A stretch of 9,857 nucleotides of DNA. Origin: Pseudoselenomonas ruminantium (lineage in GTDB: Bacteria; Bacillota; Negativicutes; Selenomonadales; Selenomonadaceae). The notes beneath the pieces are model-generated. The model was not told the origin of the DNA. It searched no databases and was given only the letters and a program-made list of their open reading frames with translations. The position numbers and the translations under genes were made by a program. Positions 5,920 to 9,857 of this stretch are shown in pieces (positions within the stretch are counted from its first letter, which is position 1; each line of letters starts with the position of its first letter). The stretch lies in contig DJYL01000018.1 in assembly GCA_002448495.1 (NCBI GenBank), positions 1-9,857 of the forward strand, written 5' to 3'.

Positions 5920-7040
5920 CAGAGGTTAGAGAGAAACTGACGAAAGCGGAAGAACGGGAGTTTGCCAAAGAACTCGTGCAAAAAATCGGTGAACTTGCCG
6001 CATTGACCGGGCGCAAGCTGCGGTTTATGGAAGTCTGCGGCACGCATACGGTGGCGATTTTCCGCGCAGGCCTGCGGCAGATTCTGCCGGATTCGGTGGA
6101 ACTCGTATCCGGCCCCGGCTGTCCTGTCTGTGTGACGCCGGATGATTATATGGACAAGGCCATTGCCTATGCTGAGCGTGATGATGTGATTATCGCGACC
6201 TTTGGCGATATGCTCAAAGTACCCGGTTCCAAGTCCAGTCTGAATGAGGCGAAAACCAATGGTGCGGATATCCGCATTGTGTATTCGCCCATGGACAGCA
6301 TTCAGATTGCCAAGGACAATCCGGATAAGAAGGTTATCTTTCTGGCGGTGGGATTTGAAACCACCGCCCCCACGGCGGCGGCTACGGTGCTGGCGGCAGA
6401 GCAGCAGGGGATTACGAACCTCTATATGCTGTCGGCGCAAAAACTCGTACCGCCGGTGATGGAAGCGCTCTTAAATGATGAGGAAGTCCATGTGGACGGC
6501 TTTATCCTGCCGGGGCACGTTTCGGTGGTCACGGGGACAGGTGTGTATGAACCGGTAATCGGCAAGTATCACGTGCCGGGGGTAGTCACGGGATTTGAAC
6601 CGCTGCAGATATTGCGGGGGCTTTATCGTCTGGTACAGCAGGTGGCAAGCGGCGAAGCCAGGGTGGAAAATGAGTACACGGATGTGGTAAAGCCTGAGGG
6701 CAACCCCGTATCGATGGCGATTACGAGCCGGGTTTATGAACCATGTGATACCGGTTGGCGGGGCATGGGCATTGTGCCGCTGTCCGGGCTGAAAATGAAG
6801 GCCGAATATGCCCGCTTTGATATTGAGCAGGTTCTGCCCATCGAGGTCGAAACGGTGGTGAAAAAGACCGCCTGCCGCTGCGGGGAGGTTTTGCGGGGCA
6901 TTGTTACGCCCAAGGAATGCCCGCTGTTTGGCAAGGCCTGTGTGCCGACCCATGCCATTGGGCCATGTATGGTGTCGGTGGAAGGCGTATGTGCAGCCTG
7001 GTACAAATATGGTCAGGGGAGGTTTGAATATGGCAAATGA
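5916..7040 (+). CDS. hypD: Hydrogenase formation Fe-S protein HypD
   Basis: HypD is the iron-sulfur scaffold protein that holds the iron receiving CN and CO ligands during assembly of the active-site cofactor. It has 374 residues, typical for the family. Motifs in order are VCGTHT (C41, H44), GPGCPVC (C69, C72) and GFETTAP (146-152). The C-terminal cysteine-rich region has C320, C322, C335, C342, C351 and C359, four of which bind the [4Fe-4S] cluster. The start is a GTG inside the hypC stop region (GTGA overlap), so translation is probably coupled; a weak AAGGACGGTGG lies just upstream. It overlaps hypE by 11 bases. Confidence 0.97.
   Translation: MTEVREKLTKAEEREFAKELVQKIGELAALTGRKLRFMEVCGTHTVAIFRAGLRQILPDSVELVSGPGCPVCVTPDDYMDKAIAYAERDDVIIATFGDMLKVPGSKSSLNEAKTNGADIRIVYSPMDSIQIAKDNPDKKVIFLAVGFETTAPTAAATVLAAEQQGITNLYMLSAQKLVPPVMEALLNDEEVHVDGFILPGHVSVVTGTGVYEPVIGKYHVPGVVTGFEPLQILRGLYRLVQQVASGEARVENEYTDVVKPEGNPVSMAITSRVYEPCDTGWRGMGIVPLSGLKMKAEYARFDIEQVLPIEVETVVKKTACRCGEVLRGIVTPKECPLFGKACVPTHAIGPCMVSVEGVCAAWYKYGQGRFEYGK
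7015..7022 (+). promoter_or_regulatory. Ribosome binding site that sets the hypE start
   Basis: AGGGGAGG within the end of hypD, 7 bases before ATG 7030. The longer in-frame reading from 6901 is rejected because its first 43 residues are hypD in another frame and do not resemble HypE. Confidence 0.83.
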
Positions 7041-8037
7041 TAGAATTACCCTGGCGCATGGTGCCGGTGGCAAGGTGAGTCAGGAATTAATGGAGCAGGT
7101 GATTCTGCCTGCCTATGGTAATCCGGTCTTAAATACGCTCCATGACGGGGCTTTGGTAAATATGCAGGGCGAAGTGGCTTTTACCACGGACTCTTATGTG
7201 GTACAGCCGCTTTTCTTTGCGGGCGGCAATATCGGTAAATTAGCGGTCTGCGGTACGGTCAATGACCTGTCGATGACGGGCGCAATCCCTCGTTATCTGT
7301 CCGTGGGCATGATTATCGAGGAAGGTTTCCCCGTCAAGGATTTGCAGACCATTGTGAGCACGATGAAGAAGATGGCCGATGAAGCAGGTGTGGTTATCGC
7401 TACCGGAGATACCAAGGTAGTCGAAAAGGGCAAGGCCGACGGCATTTTCATCAATACGGCAGGGATTGGCGACAAGATTTCCGGCACGCATATCAGTCCC
7501 GAAAATGTCAAACCGGGCATGAAGGTGATTCTTTCCGGTTACATCGGTGACCATGCGGCGGCGATTATGGCGGGACGGCATAACATCCATCTGCCGGCCA
7601 GTGTGCAGACGGACTGCGCACCGCTGAATAAAATGACGAAGGCCATGCTCGAAGCCGCACCGGATATTGCGGTTATGCGTGACCCCACCCGCGGCGGTGT
7701 GGCGGCAGTGCTCAATGAAATTGCGGCAGCTTCCCATTGCGGGATTCTGATTGACGAGGACGAAATTCCCATTCACCCAGAAGTACAGGGCGTTTGCGAT
7801 ATGCTGGGCTTTGACCCGCTGTACTTAGCGAATGAGGGCAAATGCGTGGCCTTTGTGCCCGCAGAAAGTGCCGAAAAAGTGCTTAAAGCTATGCGGACCA
7901 GTCCTTATGGGCAGGAGGCCAGAGTGATTGGCGAAGTTACGGCAGAGGCACCGGGAACCGTGGGTCTGCGTACGGGCATCGGCGGGATTCGCGTGGTGGA
8001 TATGCCGCTGGGGAATATCGTGCCGCGGATTTGCTGA
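7030..8037 (+). CDS. hypE: Carbamoyl dehydratase HypE
   Basis: HypE belongs to the PurM-like ATPase family. It dehydrates a thiocarbamoyl group on its C-terminal cysteine to thiocyanate and donates CN to the iron on HypC-HypD. It has 335 residues. Visible signatures are LAHGAGGK near the N-terminus, FTTDSY, GTVNDLSMTGA, ATGDTKVV and MRDPTRGGVA. The protein ends PRIC, so the catalytic C-terminal Cys335 is intact. It needs HypF to charge this cysteine, and hypF is not in the window. It is the last gene of the cluster. Confidence 0.97.
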   Translation: MANDRITLAHGAGGKVSQELMEQVILPAYGNPVLNTLHDGALVNMQGEVAFTTDSYVVQPLFFAGGNIGKLAVCGTVNDLSMTGAIPRYLSVGMIIEEGFPVKDLQTIVSTMKKMADEAGVVIATGDTKVVEKGKADGIFINTAGIGDKISGTHISPENVKPGMKVILSGYIGDHAAAIMAGRHNIHLPASVQTDCAPLNKMTKAMLEAAPDIAVMRDPTRGGVAAVLNEIAAASHCGILIDEDEIPIHPEVQGVCDMLGFDPLYLANEGKCVAFVPAESAEKVLKAMRTSPYGQEARVIGEVTAEAPGTVGLRTGIGGIRVVDMPLGNIVPRIC

Positions 8038-8038
8038 A

Positions 8039-8053
8039 TTTGCCTATGGCAAA
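8039..8053. repeat. Short palindrome after hypE
   Basis: A perfect 6-base inverted repeat, TTTGCC-TAT-GGCAAA, begins 2 bases after the hypE stop. It lacks a following T tract, so it is a poor intrinsic terminator. It ends just before the -35 of the next promoter and could be an operator or a weak RNA hairpin. Function unknown. Confidence 0.4.
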
Positions 8054-8055
8054 AC

Positions 8056-8084
8056 TTGCGCGAACCTTGCTTTTTCGCTATAAT
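8056..8084 (+). promoter_or_regulatory. Sigma-70 type promoter for the small exported protein
   Basis: TTGCGC (8056-8061), a 17-base spacer, and a perfect TATAAT (8079-8084). It lies in the gap between hypE and the next gene, about 55 bases before the start codon. It indicates that the downstream gene is transcribed independently of the hyp cluster. Confidence 0.75.
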
Positions 8085-8138
8085 AAACCGTGTTTGGAAG
8101 ATGTGTAAGTTCCTTTGTCATAGAAAGAAGCGAAATAG

Positions 8139-8561
8139 ATGAAACTAGGGCGTGTTTTGCCTTTGCTGCTGGGGCTCCTTTTGTGGGGCAGTGCCAGCGT
8201 GTTTGCGGAGAATTTTCAGTTTGTGGATGCCATAGGGCCGACAGGCTATTATGTGGATGTGGATTCGCTGGCTTTTTCCACGGTGGAGGAAGTGCAGCCG
8301 GATAAGACGAAAAAGAGTTATGAAATGGTGCAGGCCAGGGTAGCGGTGATAAAGGCCCGCACTAATCGCCGTTATCTTTATCTGATGCAGTTTAATAAGG
8401 ATAAGATGGTCTACAAGATTCTGTCTTCCAAGGTGCAGGCTTATGATAGCAAAGAATTTTTGGAACAGAGCAGTGAGGTAACGCCGGAGCTGCCGTTTTT
8501 GGCTTCGTCACCAATGCAGACTGTGGTGGATTTTATCTACGAACAGCCGCGCAAAAAATGA
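8139..8561 (+). CDS. Small exported protein of unknown function, possibly surface-adhesin E-like
   Basis: It has 140 residues. Residues 1-23 form a Sec signal peptide: a Lys/Arg start, a Leu-rich core, and a VFA cleavage site before ENF. The mature part of about 117 residues has no further membrane segment and no cysteine. It reads as alternating strands, with a GYYVDVDSL motif near residues 36-44, then a long strand region containing ARVAVIKA and a LMQFNKDKMVYKI stretch. The G-YYVD-DSL then V-A-V layout resembles the surface-adhesin protein E fold, but this is a weak pattern match. The Shine-Dalgarno is poor (AGAAAGAAG). It has its own promoter and terminator and no visible link to the hydrogenase genes. 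Confidence 0.8.
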   Translation: MKLGRVLPLLLGLLLWGSASVFAENFQFVDAIGPTGYYVDVDSLAFSTVEEVQPDKTKKSYEMVQARVAVIKARTNRRYLYLMQFNKDKMVYKILSSKVQAYDSKEFLEQSSEVTPELPFLASSPMQTVVDFIYEQPRKK

Positions 8562-8573
8562 ATGTTTGAAGTC

Positions 8574-8598
8574 TCTCCCGATAATGGGGGAGGCTTTT
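8574..8598 (+). terminator. Intrinsic terminator after the small exported protein
   Basis: A six-pair stem joins 8574-8579 to 8588-8593 (one T-G wobble) around an 8-base loop and is followed by CTTTTCC. It starts 13 bases after the stop codon and ends before the Shine-Dalgarno of the next gene. The stem is short and the T tract brief, so termination may be partial. Confidence 0.55.
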
Positions 8599-8620
8599 CC
8601 TGTATAGAAAGGGGAAGTTC

Positions 8621-9559
8621 ATGACTGAGATAGATGTGCTGAAAAAAGATACAGCGTACTTGTCTATTATTTCCAATTCCATACTGGTGCTGCTGAAACT
8701 GGGCGTGGGCATTTGGGCAGGAGCCGTGAGTCTGATTTCTGAGGCGCTTCATTCAAGTGTTGACTTGCTGGCATCCTTGATTGCTTTTTGGGCGGTAAAA
8801 AAATCCGTAACTCCGCCGGATATGGAGCATGATTATGGACATGGCAAGTTTGAGAATTTGTCTGCGGCGGTAGAAGCACTTTTAATCGTGGCGGCTGCCG
8901 GAGGCATCGTTTATGAGGCCTTTGAACATCTGGGGCAGGACAAGGTGCCGGAAATGCTGCATTTTGGTGCAGCCATTATGCTGGTGTCCATTATCATCAA
9001 TCTCGCTGTATCGCAGAAATTGATTTCCGTAGGCCGTCTTACCGAATCGCAGGCCTTGGAAGCTGACGGCCTGCATCTGCGGGCGGATGTCTGGACGTCT
9101 GTGGGGGTTATGCTGGGCTTAATCCTGATGGAATTTACGGGCTGGGCATGGCTGGATGGCGCGATTGCCATTGTGGTGGCCGTGATTATCTTCCGCGAAG
9201 GCTGGAAGATGGTGGTGGATTCCACTATGGAACTTACGGATGTGAGTTTGCCTGAGGAGCAGGAAGACCGAATTATGGCGATTATCGACAGCATCCCGGA
9301 GGTCAAGGGCTGCCATTGCCTGCGTACGCGCAAATCCGGCTCGTACAAGCTGCTGGATGTGCATGTACTTTTTGATGGAAATATGCATTTAGCGCAGGTG
9401 CATGCCATCTGTGACGAGTTGGAGGAGGAAATCCGCAAGAAGTTTGGTGCCTTTGATATCCTCATCCACCCGGAACCGGCGGGGAACCACGAACCGGAAA
9501 CGAAAGCGGTGCAATATGAACATGCCAAAATGCAGGAAAAACTTGATGTTTCTAACTGA
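8621..9559 (+). CDS. Cation diffusion facilitator family metal efflux transporter
   Basis: This is a proton-coupled exporter of divalent metal from the cytoplasm. It has 312 residues, with six predicted membrane helices in the first 200 and a cytoplasmic ferredoxin-like domain from about 205 to 285. The transport site is H44-x3-D48 in helix 2 (ALHSSVD) and H152-x3-D156 in helix 5 (LHLRAD). The YGHGKFE loop is at 72-78. The cytoplasmic domain has C231, H232, RTRKSG, H248, H261 and H283. An HxxxD/HxxxD pair is usual for zinc or zinc/cobalt/nickel exporters, whereas manganese exporters have Asn/Asp-x3-Asp, so zinc, cobalt or nickel is more likely. Substrate is not provable here. AAAGGGGAAG precedes the ATG. 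The proximity to nickel-enzyme genes may be chance, since a terminator and a separate gene lie between. Confidence 0.92.
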   Translation: MTEIDVLKKDTAYLSIISNSILVLLKLGVGIWAGAVSLISEALHSSVDLLASLIAFWAVKKSVTPPDMEHDYGHGKFENLSAAVEALLIVAAAGGIVYEAFEHLGQDKVPEMLHFGAAIMLVSIIINLAVSQKLISVGRLTESQALEADGLHLRADVWTSVGVMLGLILMEFTGWAWLDGAIAIVVAVIIFREGWKMVVDSTMELTDVSLPEEQEDRIMAIIDSIPEVKGCHCLRTRKSGSYKLLDVHVLFDGNMHLAQVHAICDELEEEIRKKFGAFDILIHPEPAGNHEPETKAVQYEHAKMQEKLDVSN

Positions 9560-9585
9560 TTTTTAAGAAAAACACGCTAAAATAT

Positions 9586-9593
9586 GGTACAAT
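9586..9593 (+). promoter_or_regulatory. Extended -10 promoter for the repeat protein
   Basis: TG-G-TACAAT: a TGn extension followed by a near-consensus -10 at 9588-9593, in the A/T-rich gap after the transporter stop. No good -35 is seen 16-18 bases upstream, which fits an extended -10 promoter. Confidence 0.55.
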
Positions 9594-9626
9594 GAAGAAA
9601 GTGATGAAATGAATGGAGGAACGAGT

Positions 9627-9857
9627 ATGAAATTCCGCAAAGTATGTGCGCTGTTCCTGACGGTGATGCTGCTGGTATCTTCGGTGGGAATGGCAAGTGC
9701 TGCTACTCCGGAAACCGTGCAGGCAAAACTTGCTGCCGTGGAAAAGGATACTTATGGCACGGAGCAGACTGGAGCGCTTTTAGACCGTATAAACAAACTG
9801 GAAAAAGATTATGATGGCAGTCATCGGACGGGCAGCATGATGGCTCGTGTGGATGCC
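9627..9857 (+). CDS. Exported repeat protein of unknown function (3' partial)
   Basis: Only the first 77 codons are present; the frame is open at the right edge. ATG 9627 follows GGAGGA by 6 bases. Residues 1-25 are a Sec signal peptide: MKFRK, a hydrophobic core, and an ASA cleavage site before ATPETV. From residue 38 there is a degenerate 20-residue repeat with the pattern (V/L)EKD-x-YG/DG-x3-TG-(A/S)-(L/M)-(L/M)-x-R-(I/V). I do not recognise a defined family. Repeat-containing exported proteins of this style are familiar to me from Selenomonas-type genomes, but that is recollection, not a search result. Confidence 0.82.
   Translation, partial: MKFRKVCALFLTVMLLVSSVGMASAATPETVQAKLAAVEKDTYGTEQTGALLDRINKLEKDYDGSHRTGSMMARVDA
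9738..9857 (+). repeat. Degenerate 20-residue tandem protein repeat, two units visible
   Basis: Unit 1 covers residues 38-55 (VEKDTYGTEQTGALLDRI) and unit 2 covers 58-75 (LEKDYDGSHRTGSMMARV), period 20 residues. Shared positions are EKD, G, TG and R. The array may continue beyond the window. Confidence 0.7.

Noticed and set aside
6901..7029. 43-residue N-terminal extension of HypE
   Set aside because: It is hypD's cysteine-rich end read in another frame; AGGGGAGG before ATG 7030 and the family start fit the shorter form.
1..9857. CRISPR arrays, tRNA or rRNA genes, insertion sequences, attachment sites
   Set aside because: No regularly spaced direct repeats, no cloverleaf-like sequence in the gaps, no transposase or integrase frame, and the gaps between genes are all under about 120 bases.

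Overview
The window is the chromosomal locus of a membrane-bound, nickel-iron uptake hydrogenase and most of its maturation machinery, all on the + strand. The organism looks like an anaerobic Gram-negative Firmicute of the Negativicutes, Selenomonas-like. This is inferred from strong AGGAGG-type ribosome binding sites, about 50% GC, Sec and Tat exported proteins, and the style of the exported repeat protein at the right edge. No rRNA or other taxonomic marker is present, so the genus is a guess.

Positions 1-3965 hold the structural genes: the small subunit (5' end cut off by the window, leaving the tail of its Tat signal), the large subunit, a four-helix diheme cytochrome b, and an 81-residue protein with a CxxCGC N-terminus followed by a heavy-metal-associated-like domain. 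A strong intrinsic terminator (3985-4027) closes this block.

Positions 4081-8037 hold a tightly packed maturation cluster in the order hypA, hypB, hyaD-type endopeptidase, hypC, hypD, hypE. Three of the five junctions overlap (by 1, 4 and 11 bases), and the other two are separated by 2 and 5 bases. HypA and HypB deliver nickel. HypC, HypD and HypE build and transfer the Fe(CN)2CO unit. The endopeptidase trims the C-terminal tail of the large subunit after nickel insertion. hypF, needed to make the carbamoyl group for HypE, is not in the window and must lie elsewhere if the pathway is complete.

Positions 8038-9857 are unrelated or loosely related: a small exported protein with its own promoter and terminator, a cation diffusion facilitator metal exporter, and the first 77 codons of an exported protein with a degenerate 20-residue repeat.

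The most interesting observation concerns the 81-residue protein. It carries the Cys2-Cys5-Cys7 arrangement known as the high-affinity nickel site at the N-terminus of E. coli HypB, while the HypB of this locus lacks that N-terminus. This suggests the nickel-binding tip of HypB is provided as a separate protein fused to a metal-chaperone-like fold. The hydrogenase itself has the standard, not the oxygen-tolerant, proximal cluster ligands.
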